From NCBI GenBank assembly GCA_027036135.1, contig JALVSY010000030.1, positions 217,501 to 281,500 of the forward strand: DNA of 64,000 bases, in the 5' to 3' direction. Origin of the DNA: Pyrodictiaceae archaeon. GTDB lineage: Archaea > Thermoproteota > Thermoprotei_A > Sulfolobales > Pyrodictiaceae. The notes under the pieces are model-generated. The model had not been told where the DNA came from and searched no databases. It worked only from the letters and a program-made list of their open reading frames with translations. Of this stretch, positions 1-11,249 are shown in pieces. Made by a program: the position numbers and the translations under genes. Positions within the stretch are counted from its first letter, which is position 1; each line of letters begins with the position of its first letter.

Positions 1-2150
<2,150 letters not shown>

Positions 2151-2179
2151 CGGACGCCGTGGGGGCTTCTCGCTCAGGG

Positions 2180-2345
2180 GCGGGCCACGCTGGGTATAGG
2201 GTCTGCGTGGCCCGCATGGGGCCCAGGGCCCGGGGCTTAGGGCTCCTGGGCGTGACGCGGGGTCTGGGCCCCCGTTGCTCGGCGTGGTGCTCTTTCCTGG
2301 TCCTGTTAGTTGCTTCTTCTAAGTGGCTCTTTTCTCTTCGTGGCT
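2180..2345 (+). terminator. 23S trailer: 11-bp hairpin followed by T-rich tract
   Basis: Bases 2180-2190 and 2205-2215 form a perfect 11-bp stem around a 14-base loop just after the mature 23S end. A pyrimidine-rich stretch, mostly T and C, follows at about 2285-2345. The hairpin may be part of the rRNA processing stem or the transcript end; the T-rich tract is what archaeal RNA polymerase normally uses to terminate. Which role applies is inference. Confidence 0.5.
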
Positions 2346-2357
2346 TCTTGGTGTTGT

Positions 2358-2678
2358 GTGTTGGTTTGTTGGAAGCTTGTCCGTGACCGGATTGGTGAGG
2401 AGCTTCGTGGGCGTAGTGGTGTAGTTGTTTACCGTGTTGGTGGCGAGGAGTTGGAGGGGCTTCTCCGGGCGAAGATTGTTGAGGAGGCTTTGGAGCTTGC
2501 TGAGAGTGGTAGTGTTGAGGAGGCTGCTGACCTGTTAGAGGCTCTGTATGCTTGGCTGAGGCTAAGGGGTGTTGGGGTGGAGTGGGTCGAGGAGGTTAGG
2601 AGGGCTAAGAGGAGGCTGAGGGGTGGGTTTGAGAAAGGCTATGTAGCTGTATGGCTAGACGGGAATTGTAGGGGCTAG
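2358..2678 (+). CDS. MazG-like nucleotide/phosphoribosyl-ATP pyrophosphohydrolase family protein
   Basis: A small all-helical protein whose conserved part starts with KLVRDRI, the usual opening of the archaeal MazG-like 'house-cleaning' pyrophosphohydrolases. Two acidic motifs that bind Mg2+ in this superfamily are visible: KIVEEALELAE and, 12 residues on, EEAADLLEALY. It probably hydrolyses a nucleoside triphosphate or phosphoribosyl-ATP-like substrate. The frame is open further upstream, but that part is hydrophobic and derived from the T-rich rRNA trailer. GTG 2358 or TTG 2361, just before the conserved motif, is the likely start. It converges with the CBS gene and overlaps its end by 4 bases. 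The true substrate cannot be read from the sequence. Confidence 0.72.
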   Translation: MLVCWKLVRDRIGEELRGRSGVVVYRVGGEELEGLLRAKIVEEALELAESGSVEEAADLLEALYAWLRLRGVGVEWVEEVRRAKRRLRGGFEKGYVAVWLDGNCRG

Positions 2679-3073
2679 GGGTGCTCGCTCTCTGCTAGGA
2701 GGTATTGGAGTACGCGGCGTATACTGATTACTCCTAGGAGCTTCCCTTCTTGGTCTACTACTGGTATGTGTCTTATTCCGTGCTGGAGCATTTTCTGTGC
2801 CAAGATGGGAAGAGAGTCCCCTGGGTGGGCTACGACTAGCTGGGTGGTCATTACCTCTGAGAGCTTGGTGTCCAGGGGTGTTCCCCTGGCTACGTGTCTC
2901 ACGAGGTCTCTCTCGGTGAATATCCCTACTAGTTTTTCGCCGTCTTGGACTACGGGGATACTTCCTATGTTGTGCTCCGCCATTATCCTTGCTGCGTCTA
3001 GGATTGTCTTGTCGGGTGTTGTGTAAATGGGCTTCGTGTCTCTTATTAGGTCGTATGCTGTCAGTGTGGGCAC
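2675..3073 (-). CDS. Two-CBS-domain protein
   Basis: A 132-residue protein made only of a tandem CBS pair (about residues 8-62 and 70-128), with the typical MAEHNIGSIPVV and MLQHGIRHIPVVD cores and GIFTERDLVRHVA after the first. Such stand-alone pairs bind adenosine nucleotides or SAM and act as energy or ligand sensors for an unknown partner. It has a GTG start and a good TATA box about 35 bases upstream, so it is transcribed on its own, leftward, towards the MazG-like gene. The target protein is not evident from its neighbours. Confidence 0.9.
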   Translation of the reverse strand: MPTLTAYDLIRDTKPIYTTPDKTILDAARIMAEHNIGSIPVVQDGEKLVGIFTERDLVRHVARGTPLDTKLSEVMTTQLVVAHPGDSLPILAQKMLQHGIRHIPVVDQEGKLLGVISIRRVLQYLLAESEHP

Positions 3074-3108
3074 GGGTCCCGAACCCGTACTATCCTAGTA
3101 GTGTTTGT

Positions 3109-3118
3109 GTATAAAATT
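3109..3118 (-). promoter_or_regulatory. TATA box of the CBS gene
   Basis: On the minus strand the sequence reads CAATTTTATACA, a good archaeal TATA element. It lies about 36-45 bases upstream of the GTG start at 3073, which gives a short leader. It is in the gap between the divergent CBS and GAPOR genes. Confidence 0.55.
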
Positions 3119-3220
3119 GTCTACTTGTCTCTGTGGGGCAGTGCCTAGATATAGTGGCTGCCCGGTACCTTTACTTGAATAAGAAGGGGTGTCTAGGTAT
3201 AGTAGGGGGATGGCCTAGTC

Positions 3221-5173
3221 ATGGCTTTTAGGACTATGAAGGGAATAGTGGTTGATGCTACTTCTCGTAGTTATCGCGTCGAGGAGGTAGGCCTCGGGGA
3301 TGATGTGATAGGGGTAATTGACCTTGGTGTGAGGCTGCACTTGGAGAAGTATAGGAGCTTTGAGGCCGACACGTATTCTCCGAGGAACGTTGTGGTTATC
3401 GGCTGTGGGCCCTTCGCGGGGACACGCGTCTTCGGCGGGCATCGTATGGTGTTCGTGTTCCGCAGTCCCGAGACTGGGGGGCTGCACGTAAGCACGCTTG
3501 GCGGTGGTTGTTACCAGTTTATCCGTACCGGGTTACGCTTCCTCGTTGTTGAGGGCTGGAGCGAGGAGCCACTAGTCATCACTGTGCGAGGAGAACGTGA
3601 TGGATCGATTAGTGTAGGGTTCTATGAGATCGGGTGGGACAGGCTATGGAGGATATGGAGCGGGTACCGGGGGAGGCGGGGTACCGAGGGACTGGCCCAG
3701 TACCTCTACGACGAGGTGGCGAGGAACTGGGATAGTGATGTAAGGGTAGCTATTGTGGGCCCGGCCGCTGCCCGAACCATCTTTGGCGGAGTCTTCTCCT
3801 ACATGGCTGAGGAGGGTGGGCTCTCCCCGGTCGTTGACTCTGCTTCGCGTGGTGGCGGGGGCACGGTTCTCCTAAGAGCACATGGCGTCGCTGGGATAGT
3901 TTTCGGCGGAGCCTATAGCGCAGCTAGGGAGCTCTCTTGGTTCAATAAAGTAATTGATGAGGTTACGTTGGAGGTGTTTGGCAGGGACTATGGAAGCGTT
4001 GTGAGGAGTGCCACGACGAAGTACCGGTTCGACGAGAAGCTGGGGACTGGTGGCACTTTTGGTGTAAACTATGTGCATTATCGCGACATGCTCCCCTTCT
4101 TCGGCTACAATACTATATACTTGTCGAAGGCAGCTAGGCTGAGGATACTCGACCAGGTTCTCGAGAACCTGTGGAAACCAGTGCAGAGAGAAGTCTTCGA
4201 ATCCAAGGAGAAGCCTTGGAGGACTTGTGGCGAGCCATGCATAGCTGTCTGCAAGAAGATCTGGAGAGGGATAAAGATAGACTATGAGCCCTCTAACGCC
4301 CTCGGCCCCCTAATAGGGGTTGTCAGGGCAGAACAAGTAGCAAGGCTTATCAAGTTAGCCGACGAGCTCGGTATAGACGCTATTGAGGCCGGGCACATAG
4401 TGTCATGGTTATTTGATGCAGTACATCGCGGCATGCTGGGCCCCGAGGAGGTAGGGCTCGATAAGAGGCCGTTTTTTGACCCGCTGAGCTACAGCGCTGA
4501 GCAGAGCAATGTTAACGCTGAGCTAGCAGCAAGGATCCTCGAGGGCCTAGTCGAGCACAGCACGGAGGTGCTTAGACTCGTCGCAGAGAAGGGGCTTAGA
4601 GCAGCCGCGATGAAGCTCAACGAGCTAAACAAGTCGAGGACAAGGATGTACGGCCTCGGCTACCACGATTTACTCGTATGCGCTGCCTACGGTGATAAGT
4701 GGTACATGACTCCTAACCTGTACTGGGCTCCGGGACTCATAGCCCCATTACCGGTTCCCGGGAGGTATTGGACCTATTATAGCCCAGCAATACCTCGTGA
4801 CCCCGACGAGTTCGCTGAGATCATAATCACGAGGATGACCAACGAGTACCTAGTGGATAACGCGGGTACTTGCCGCTTCTACCGCAAGTGGACAGAGAAG
4901 GTTCTCGACAAGCTCTACGAGAAGCTCCTAGGAGAGAAAATAGACCTGCGAGAGCATGCGAGAAAAACACTGGGAGCAATAGCCAGGTACCGCGCCCTTA
5001 GCAATAGTCTCCCAGGGCCATGGGAGTCGAAGAAGAGCATCGACCTACTAGTGTCTCTCGCAGCCGAGCTCGGCGACCATGAGCTAGCTGAGAAGCTTCA
5101 CAGAGAGCACCGAAGCTACTGGGAGAAACTATACAAGCACATATGGAGCTGGCTCGGCGTTGAGAAGAACTAA
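3221..5173 (+). CDS. gor: Glyceraldehyde-3-phosphate:ferredoxin oxidoreductase (GAPOR)
   Basis: A tungsten/molybdopterin enzyme of the AOR family that oxidises glyceraldehyde 3-phosphate directly to 3-phosphoglycerate and reduces ferredoxin. It bypasses GAPDH and phosphoglycerate kinase in archaeal glycolysis. Its length (650 residues) fits Pyrococcus GAPOR (about 653), and it shares GAPOR-specific stretches: GPFAG, HRMVFVFRSP, TGGTFGVNY, TCGEPC and GRYWTYY. The [4Fe-4S] ligands appear to be C336, C340, C344 and C551, with the Cx3Cx3C spacing seen in GAPOR rather than the Cx2Cx3C of other AORs. It stands alone; the next gene is a permease 16-82 bases on, depending on the start used. ATG 3221 is used; ATG 3236 aligns better with the family N-terminus and is possible. 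Confidence 0.92.
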   Translation: MAFRTMKGIVVDATSRSYRVEEVGLGDDVIGVIDLGVRLHLEKYRSFEADTYSPRNVVVIGCGPFAGTRVFGGHRMVFVFRSPETGGLHVSTLGGGCYQFIRTGLRFLVVEGWSEEPLVITVRGERDGSISVGFYEIGWDRLWRIWSGYRGRRGTEGLAQYLYDEVARNWDSDVRVAIVGPAAARTIFGGVFSYMAEEGGLSPVVDSASRGGGGTVLLRAHGVAGIVFGGAYSAARELSWFNKVIDEVTLEVFGRDYGSVVRSATTKYRFDEKLGTGGTFGVNYVHYRDMLPFFGYNTIYLSKAARLRILDQVLENLWKPVQREVFESKEKPWRTCGEPCIAVCKKIWRGIKIDYEPSNALGPLIGVVRAEQVARLIKLADELGIDAIEAGHIVSWLFDAVHRGMLGPEEVGLDKRPFFDPLSYSAEQSNVNAELAARILEGLVEHSTEVLRLVAEKGLRAAAMKLNELNKSRTRMYGLGYHDLLVCAAYGDKWYMTPNLYWAPGLIAPLPVPGRYWTYYSPAIPRDPDEFAEIIITRMTNEYLVDNAGTCRFYRKWTEKVLDKLYEKLLGEKIDLREHARKTLGAIARYRALSNSLPGPWESKKSIDLLVSLAAELGDHELAEKLHREHRSYWEKLYKHIWSWLGVEKN

Positions 5174-5254
5174 CCAAGCATTGCCTCCGTGGTGCGTGGT
5201 AGGGTTTTTTGCCTAGAGTATCCGGGGAACATCTTTCCTTGGTGCTATGGCCTA

Positions 5255-6034
5255 GTGCAGGAGCTTCTATGGGCACCCATTATAGGGTTCATCGCTGGAT
5301 TCGTCGGCACGATGCTCGGCATAGGCGGCGGCGCCATAATGGTTCCAGGGTTAACGCTGCTAGGCTTTGACATAAAGAAGGTTGTACCAGCAAGCCTCTT
5401 CGCGATCCTCGGGACAAGTGCAGGCGGTCTACGCTATCTCCTTCGGAGAGGCCTCGTTGATTACCGCTTAGCGATAATATTGGAGCTTGCATCAACCAGT
5501 GGCGCGTTTACGGGCGTCGCGGTGTTTGGCAGGATTCAGAGCCGAGAACTAGTAGCGGTGCTTGGCGCAGTACTAGTTCTCTCGGGTCTACTCTTCCTAA
5601 TAAGGCAGAGAGTGGTTGAGAAAAGAAAGGGTGTTGAAGAGTACACGCCGATACGGATAAGGGAGAGACTGGGCGGGTTCACTGCAGCCCTTGTAACTAG
5701 CTATATCGCCGGCCTATTCTCAGCCATGCTCGGCATAGGTGGTGGCGTTATCAAGGTACCCATACTCGTGATTATACTCGGGCTGCCGATACACGTCGCA
5801 GTCTCCACGAGTAAGCTCATGGTGGGGATAACCGCCCTTGCTGGTGTAACGGGCCACATAATAGCTGGTAGCATGGACTGGGTACTAGCACTACTACTCC
5901 TAGTAGGCACCTATACGGGCGCCACGGCGTCCTCGAGGCTCCTTGTAAGGACGAGGCCGCGCTCATTATACATAATAGCTGCCTCGTATTACTTCATAAT
6001 GGGTGCCTACTTGTTGATAAAGTCCCTCCACTAG
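5255..6034 (+). CDS. TauE/SafE-family sulfite/anion permease
   Basis: An integral membrane protein with about eight hydrophobic segments and the internal repeat of the TauE/SafE (DUF81) family: GTMLGIGGGAIMVPGL in the first half and SAMLGIGGGVIKVPIL in the second. The family moves sulfite, sulfonates or other organic anions across the membrane; the substrate here is unknown. The frame is open back to GTG 5189, but the extra 22 residues do not look like this family, so GTG 5255, at the start of the first membrane helix, is preferred. It lies in line with GAPOR upstream and the nitrilase downstream, which could be one transcript. Confidence 0.85.
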   Translation: MQELLWAPIIGFIAGFVGTMLGIGGGAIMVPGLTLLGFDIKKVVPASLFAILGTSAGGLRYLLRRGLVDYRLAIILELASTSGAFTGVAVFGRIQSRELVAVLGAVLVLSGLLFLIRQRVVEKRKGVEEYTPIRIRERLGGFTAALVTSYIAGLFSAMLGIGGGVIKVPILVIILGLPIHVAVSTSKLMVGITALAGVTGHIIAGSMDWVLALLLLVGTYTGATASSRLLVRTRPRSLYIIAASYYFIMGAYLLIKSLH

Positions 6035-6055
6035 ACAAGAATAATCGGTGCCTCC

Positions 6056-6862
6056 GTGTTGACTCATAGTCTCCGTGTAGCGCTACTACAGCTCAGGGCG
6101 ACTGGGTCGAAGGAGGAGTCGCTTAAACGGATAAAGCAGCTACTAAGCCGAGTAGCCAAGGAGGAACCCGACCTGGTTGCGCTCCCGGAGTACTCCATGA
6201 TGGACCCCGCTGGGCTAGGCCCCGATGATGTACTACGCGTAGCCGAGCCACTTGACGGGCCCTGGGCCAGGTTCTTCGAAAACACTGCTAATGAGCATGG
6301 TTTCCACATAGTCTTCACCATGTTCGAGAAGAGAGAGGGATTCAGCAAGGCCTTCAACACAGCCGTGCTCGTAGGCCCCAGGGGCCCCAGGATCGTTTAT
6401 AGGAAGACGCACTTGTTTGACGCAATGGGTTATCGCGAGAGTGACCTATTCGAGAAAGGGGATGAACTAAGCAGCGTAGCCGAGGTAAATGGGTTCCGCG
6501 TCGGCCTAGCTATTTGCTTCGAGATAAGGTACCCAGAGATATTCCGGAGCCTAGCGCTCCGCGGCGCCGACGTAGTAGTGGTTCCTGCCGGGTGGTACCG
6601 GGGCCCCGTGAAAGAGGAGCAGATAGCCTTCCTAGCGAGGACTAGGAGCCACGAGAACACAATGTATATCGTTGTCCCTGTTCTCTACGGCGACAACTTT
6701 ACAGGCAGGAGCCTCGTCGCCGACCCCTACGGCGTGGTACTAGTCGACGCTGGTATAGGAGAGCGAATAGCCATTGCAGAGCTCTCGAGGGATGTGCTCG
6801 AGGAGGCTAGGAGAACATTCCCGTTGCTAAGGCTTAGGCGCCCTGAGCTATACAGGCTCTAA
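6056..6862 (+). CDS. Carbon-nitrogen hydrolase (nitrilase/omega-amidase superfamily)
   Basis: A 268-residue cytoplasmic amidase of the nitrilase superfamily. The Glu-Lys-Cys triad is visible: E45 in LPEYS, K117 in YRKTHLFD and C154 in AICFEIRYPE. The pattern most resembles the omega-amidase/Nit2 branch, which hydrolyses omega-amides of keto acids, but substrates are hard to predict in this family. GTG 6056 is the assigned start, preceded by GGTGCC. It is 21 bases after the TauE permease gene and probably in the same transcript. Confidence 0.88.
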   Translation: MLTHSLRVALLQLRATGSKEESLKRIKQLLSRVAKEEPDLVALPEYSMMDPAGLGPDDVLRVAEPLDGPWARFFENTANEHGFHIVFTMFEKREGFSKAFNTAVLVGPRGPRIVYRKTHLFDAMGYRESDLFEKGDELSSVAEVNGFRVGLAICFEIRYPEIFRSLALRGADVVVVPAGWYRGPVKEEQIAFLARTRSHENTMYIVVPVLYGDNFTGRSLVADPYGVVLVDAGIGERIAIAELSRDVLEEARRTFPLLRLRRPELYRL

Positions 6863-6878
6863 AGACTCCTCGAGGCTA

Positions 6879-7841
6879 CTAGGAGTAAAGCCTCCTAGCA
6901 GCGCTCAGCACGGCTTCATCCGTGAAGACTCTGGCTGCCTCCTGGTAGCCTAGGAGGCGTAGGGCCTCGTATAGTGCACCAAGAACTGGGTAGACGGTGC
7001 CCACTACTAGTTTGGCGCCAATCCTTTTCCTTAGCTCCTCTGCGAAGCCCCGCCGGTAGAACCTTGATTTGAAGAGCGAGCCAACACCATGCACCGTTTC
7101 TACATCTATTATTACGGCTACGCGGCTAGCTATAGCGGCGAGTAGCCGGGCACCCCTCACTAGCAATTCCTGGGCGGCTTCGCATCCCTTGTTAGCCGCC
7201 TCGGAGACGTGAATTGCTACACGGGCTATCCTGTCTATGCCCTTGTTTAGGTAGAACCAGTACATCAGCTCATCACTAGTCCCTGCGCCCAGGGCCACGG
7301 ATAGGCTACGGGTTAGGCAGTCATGCGGCACTAGCCCGTCCAGGGCCCTCCTAAGCCTCCGTAGAGCCAGTCTCGCGACCCAGAAACCGCTCCCCTCATC
7401 GCCGAGGAGCCAGCCACGGTCACCAAGTATTACCCTACGTTCACCGTCATACCCCATCGCTATGCTACCAGTACCAGCAATCACGAGTACTCCCGGCTCT
7501 CCACGGGTAGCGGATAGCAACGAGATATACGCGTCATGGTCTAGTACTAGTTTGTCTCCGAGCCCGCTACTCTGCCTTACAAGGGGCTCCAGCCTTGCCT
7601 TCACCAAGGAGGAGTCAAATCCAGCGAGGCCGGCAAAGACTAAGTCAAGCTCACTAATGCCTCGTCCAAGACTCTCCAGGACCTTCTCCACGGATTCTCT
7701 AATGTTTCGTCCACTAAGCTCCGGCCCATTGTTGACAGGGTTAGAGGGGCCACTAGTAGCTATAGCTACCCGCCAAGTATCTGTGTCAAGGGCGAGTGCC
7801 TTGGTACTAGTAGCCCCTCCATCAATCCCTACAACGATCAT
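6879..7841 (-). CDS. BadF/BadG-type ATPase: N-acetylglucosamine kinase/hexokinase-like sugar kinase
   Basis: A 320-residue kinase of the actin-fold superfamily with the phosphate-1 motif VGIDGGATSTKALALD at the N-terminus, the adenosine-side GTGSIAMGYDG and the GDEGSGFWV signature of the NAGK group. Sulfolobus hexokinase belongs to this family, so the enzyme could be the glucose kinase of a modified glycolysis or an aminosugar kinase. It runs opposite to and ends next to the nitrilase gene. Its upstream region is shared with the divergent AEC carrier. Confidence 0.85.
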   Translation of the reverse strand: MIVVGIDGGATSTKALALDTDTWRVAIATSGPSNPVNNGPELSGRNIRESVEKVLESLGRGISELDLVFAGLAGFDSSLVKARLEPLVRQSSGLGDKLVLDHDAYISLLSATRGEPGVLVIAGTGSIAMGYDGERRVILGDRGWLLGDEGSGFWVARLALRRLRRALDGLVPHDCLTRSLSVALGAGTSDELMYWFYLNKGIDRIARVAIHVSEAANKGCEAAQELLVRGARLLAAIASRVAVIIDVETVHGVGSLFKSRFYRRGFAEELRKRIGAKLVVGTVYPVLGALYEALRLLGYQEAARVFTDEAVLSAARRLYS

Positions 7842-7958
7842 CCCACAAGGGCACCTAGTCCATTGATACCCTTGTTCTATTGTGCACCAGTTATAAGAGG
7901 CTTGTCACACCACGTATCGCTGTGCTGCCGGGCTTGAAAGGGTATTGATTGGTGTCAT

Positions 7959-8891
7959 TTGAGGAGGGATTGGCTCGTGCTCGGCAAGCCCGCTGCGAGG
8001 ATCCTAGCTGCCTCCGTGTTGTTCCTGCTAGGATTCCTCCTTGGCTCCAGAAGGGCTGGCGCTAGCGTAGCATCCGTGTTGTCTAAGCTACTACTCTACC
8101 TAGTGATCCCGGCAATAATAATCTATAAGACAATGTATAGCTCCGTAAATATAGTCGCGTCGTACGCCGTCCTCGTCACCGCTATATTCTTCGCAACCGT
8201 TGGGACAGCTTACACATTGATACCGAAAATACTGGGAGAGTACCCCGGCCAAGTCATCGGGGCAGCAGTGTTGGCAGCGGGGATACACAACGCTGGGTTT
8301 CTCCCCATACCACTAATGCTCATACTCTACGGCGACGCGGGGCCAGCAGCCCTCTATGCTACGCTATCAAGCAGCTACGCAGCCATAGTGGTACCCATAA
8401 TAATCAGTAGGTTCGCCCAGGAGAAGAGAGGCACAATTCACATAGCCCGCTCAGTGCTCACCTATCCACCCTTCATCGCCCTGCTACTAGGAGTCTCACT
8501 AAGACTAGCAGGCGGCCCAGACCTACTCAGCGCAAGCACGATGAGCGACATCTATGTATTGTCCGCCGACGCGACGCTCCTAAGCTTCTACCTCGTTGGC
8601 GCAAGCCTCCGACAAAGCGGAATAGGGCTAGACAAGCCAGTAACAGTTATCGCTCTCTGGAGATTAGTAGTAGAGCCAACAATAGCACTCACTACATTAG
8701 CACTACTAGGCAGCGGCATCAAGGGGCTCTGGAGACAAGGCATAGTACTCGAGTCCTTCATGCCATCAGCAACAATGAACATAGTGGTATCAATGATATA
8801 TGGCCTAGACTACAAGACAGTCGCGAAATCCATAGGACTAGTAACACCGATATCAATAACCATAGCAACAATACTAGCACTAGACCACTAA
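7959..8891 (+). CDS. AEC (auxin efflux carrier) family transporter
   Basis: A 310-residue membrane protein with about ten hydrophobic helices and the family hallmarks: a helix with LVIPAIIIYKTM near the N-terminus and the unwound-helix motif GIHNAGFLPIPLMLILYG. AEC members export or take up malate, malonate or other organic anions. The TTG start at 7959 is favoured because a GGTG ribosome-binding site sits five bases upstream. The transported compound is unknown. Confidence 0.85.
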   Translation: MRRDWLVLGKPAARILAASVLFLLGFLLGSRRAGASVASVLSKLLLYLVIPAIIIYKTMYSSVNIVASYAVLVTAIFFATVGTAYTLIPKILGEYPGQVIGAAVLAAGIHNAGFLPIPLMLILYGDAGPAALYATLSSSYAAIVVPIIISRFAQEKRGTIHIARSVLTYPPFIALLLGVSLRLAGGPDLLSASTMSDIYVLSADATLLSFYLVGASLRQSGIGLDKPVTVIALWRLVVEPTIALTTLALLGSGIKGLWRQGIVLESFMPSATMNIVVSMIYGLDYKTVAKSIGLVTPISITIATILALDH

Positions 8892-8924
8892 ATCCACGCA
8901 CTATGGAAGCTTCTCACACGATCA

Positions 8925-9692
8925 CTAAGTTACTAGGACTGCCTCCCGGCTACAATAAAGCCTCGGAGGATACATCTCGCCAAGACCCCTCGAAACATAC
9001 ATGACATTACCCCTTAGGCGGTAAAGACCCCACCTATACCCATAAACACTGTTAGTCGCGATACTAATGCTTCCCGGTAAACAGACTTGGCCACCATGGG
9101 TATGGCCAGCAAGCAGCGAAGCACCGTGCTTCCCCAGGTAGGGAAAAGCGTCAGGAGAATGAGAGACGAATACATCGGCGCCGCCAAGCCCTTGGAGTGC
9201 CTCCTCGTAGTCCCGGGGATTATCGCGCCAATCAAGCCCAGCAACACGGAGCCCAGCACCGTCAACAACCTCGTCGCGTAGAACCATGACACCAAGATTC
9301 TCTAGCCCGGCTATAGCCTCCCTCAACGGGAACTTGCTAGTATTCCAATACTCATGGTTACCCAGTATAGCGATAACAACCCTTGCGTTCCTTCGAAGAC
9401 CTTCTACAAGCATCCGTACAACGCTCATGTCATGTGTGCGTTCATCCCATAGGTCGCCGCCAATAATTACAATATCGGGCCCGAGCTTCTCGGCAACCCT
9501 CACCACGTAGTCTCGCTCACCACTTCTATGGACATGTATATCGGGTAAGAACAAGACCCTCCTGCCAAGACCGAAATCAAGACGAGTCATAGTAAGAGAA
9601 ACACCGTTCACTGCACCAACTGCGGTGAACCCCAACGCGCTAGCCGCTATTGCTAAGAGGAATCGTCGCCTACTAACCCGCATAGCTCTCAT
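8925..9692 (-). CDS. Tat-exported calcineurin-like metallophosphoesterase
   Basis: A 255-residue protein with a twin-arginine signal (SRRRFLL followed by a hydrophobic stretch) and then all metal-binding motifs of the calcineurin superfamily: PDIHVH, GGDLWDE, GNHEYW, SHSPD and GHTHGGQ. It resembles the YkoQ/YaeI branch of membrane-bound phosphodiesterases that hydrolyse lipid-linked phosphoesters. The Tat signal implies folding with its metals in the cytoplasm before export. The start is uncertain among ATG 9692, ATG 9683 and a TTG at 9698. It converges with the AEC carrier gene. Confidence 0.86.
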   Translation of the reverse strand: MRAMRVSRRRFLLAIAASALGFTAVGAVNGVSLTMTRLDFGLGRRVLFLPDIHVHRSGERDYVVRVAEKLGPDIVIIGGDLWDERTHDMSVVRMLVEGLRRNARVVIAILGNHEYWNTSKFPLREAIAGLENLGVMVLRDEVVDGAGLRVAGLDWRDNPRDYEEALQGLGGADVFVSHSPDAFPYLGKHGASLLAGHTHGGQVCLPGSISIATNSVYGYRWGLYRLRGNVMYVSRGLGEMYPPRLYCSREAVLVT

Positions 9693-9888
9693 GCACAAGG
9701 AACACTAAGCTCTCAGCATAAGTGTTCCGGTCTTTTAACGCTTATTTGATAATTAATGATATTGTATATTTAGTATGGGTCTTTGTTGTAAAATGAAAAC
9801 CAGAAAAACTTAATTGATAGCTATGCGATATTAGTATCATGAAAAATGGCTAGTGTTTCTCATATATATTTACCTAGGTGATGAAGGT

Positions 9889-10539
9889 GTGTCTATCTCC
9901 GTTCGTCTTGGGTTCTTGGTTAGTTGGCTGGGAGTAGCGAAGAAGATATACCGTGATTCCGCTTCCTTTGCGTTCGCTGTTGTTTTACCCTTATCTATAG
10001 TGGCTTGGCTACTGGTTAGAGCCTATATCGGGGGCGGCTGGGAGGCTATCTGGTCCCTCCTCTCCGGGAGAGACGGGCTCGCGGCTGCTGCGGTTATAGT
10101 TCTTCTTTTGGTGATACCACTTATCCCGCTGGCTGTCGCTTGGCTCGCATCACTCGCTGGCAGGGGTAGCTATGGCTACCTCGTGGAGGATAGGCGCATC
10201 CGCCTCTTCATAATGAAGGCCTACACCGTGCCCCTCGAGGAGGCAGAGATAAGGCTCGTCCCGCTAAAAGAAGTCAAGCCGTTACCCATTAAGCACGGAG
10301 TGCATCTAAGCGGCTTCGATGCCCAGGGCCTCCACATAGGCTACACCATTCTCGCCGACGGGAACTCGGGCCACGTCTTCATCTACGAGCCAGGCGACAA
10401 GGCAATACTCATACAGTACCGCGGAAAGAGATTCGTCATAGCACACCCCGGCGTTGAGAAAGTATACGAGAAGCTACTCCAGCTCCAAGGACCCAGGCCA
10501 CGTCAATGCGGCATTTCGAGTACGGCAACACAAAGTTAA
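9889..10539 (+). CDS. Membrane protein with two N-terminal helices and a soluble C-terminal domain
   Basis: No family recognised. GTG 9889 is chosen because an AGGTGAT ribosome-binding site lies just upstream; the frame is open to 9853. Residues about 22-45 and 65-90 are strongly hydrophobic, separated by a short loop. The remaining 120 residues are soluble and beta-rich (for example RIRLFIMKAYTVPLEEAEIRL), probably a cytoplasmic domain. It is the last host gene before the integrated element and transcribed alone. Confidence 0.6.
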   Translation: MSISVRLGFLVSWLGVAKKIYRDSASFAFAVVLPLSIVAWLLVRAYIGGGWEAIWSLLSGRDGLAAAAVIVLLLVIPLIPLAVAWLASLAGRGSYGYLVEDRRIRLFIMKAYTVPLEEAEIRLVPLKEVKPLPIKHGVHLSGFDAQGLHIGYTILADGNSGHVFIYEPGDKAILIQYRGKRFVIAHPGVEKVYEKLLQLQGPRPRQCGISSTATQS

Positions 10540-10864
10540 AACAATGTAGCAATCCTGACTAAGAGAAAGCCTCGTGTCTTAAAGAGGCTAGACTCCAGCG
10601 CATTCATAGACTTGCTTTCTTACTTTTCAACGAGATGGATGCTAAACCGGTAGGAAAGCAAAGCATCTAAACAGGTACTAGGACTTGTGTCTATATATCA
10701 TCTTTCAATACTAAGAGCTTTGCTTGCCAATCTTTGTTGAAGGTCATATGCTATCCTCCGACCTCTATGCGTTTGTGTGATATAAGCACTTCCTTGATCC
10801 TCGCAAGATTAATTAACTAGAAGCAATGATTATGGAGGTATGTATACGAGAATAAGAATGAGAG
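10540..10864. other. Intergenic, no gene seen
   Basis: 325 bases between the membrane protein and the left attachment site. No open frame with coding character and no convincing RNA signature on either strand. Confidence 0.5.
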
Positions 10865-10910
10865 TGGCGCCGCGGCCGGGATTTGAACCCGGGTCACGGG
10901 CTTGACAGGC
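10865..10910 (-). repeat. Left attachment site: orphan 3' half of tRNA-Asp
   Basis: 46 bases identical to 19091-19136. It contains the T-arm, the 3' acceptor strand and encoded CCA of tRNA-Asp up to the anticodon loop, and then homology stops abruptly. This is the displaced host 3' half left when the element entered, so the crossover lies within these 46 bases. Confidence 0.95.
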
Positions 10911-11249
10911 TTGAGAGTATATAAACTAACGTTGCATGTATGCAACTTCAATCATGCAACATAACTCGCTAGATTAATGAGCAATTCTGGTTCTAGTTCT
11001 TGATTCGACTGCAAAAAGGTAATGCAGCTCAATGATATTAAGTTCTGTATTAACTTTAGTCCCGGTAAACCGCATTATGCAGGTATATTTTTGTCTATAC
11101 CCTTGCCTAGACTGTGCTAAAGTTTCTACGACAATAAAATGATCGGGGGAACACGGGAAACTATACTATATCTCGTTCTTTACTACCTGTGTATATACAT
11201 CAGTTCAAAAAGCCAAATCAATTGTATACGGGAAGTATAGACTTTAGCA
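10911..11249. other. Non-coding left end of the element with GTTGCAT/ATGCAAC motifs
   Basis: No gene seen in 339 bases. At 10931-10946 an inverted pair GTTGCAT/ATGCAAC with a 2-base spacer is followed by CATGCAAC at 10953-10960. The same GTTGCA word recurs three times at 19019-19060 near the other attachment site, so these are likely integrase arm-type or accessory sites. An origin function cannot be excluded. Confidence 0.55.

Noticed and set aside
9875-9890. GTGATGA as the C box of a C/D-box sRNA
   Set aside because: No matching D/D' boxes at the right distances; it is the ribosome-binding site region of the gene at 9889.
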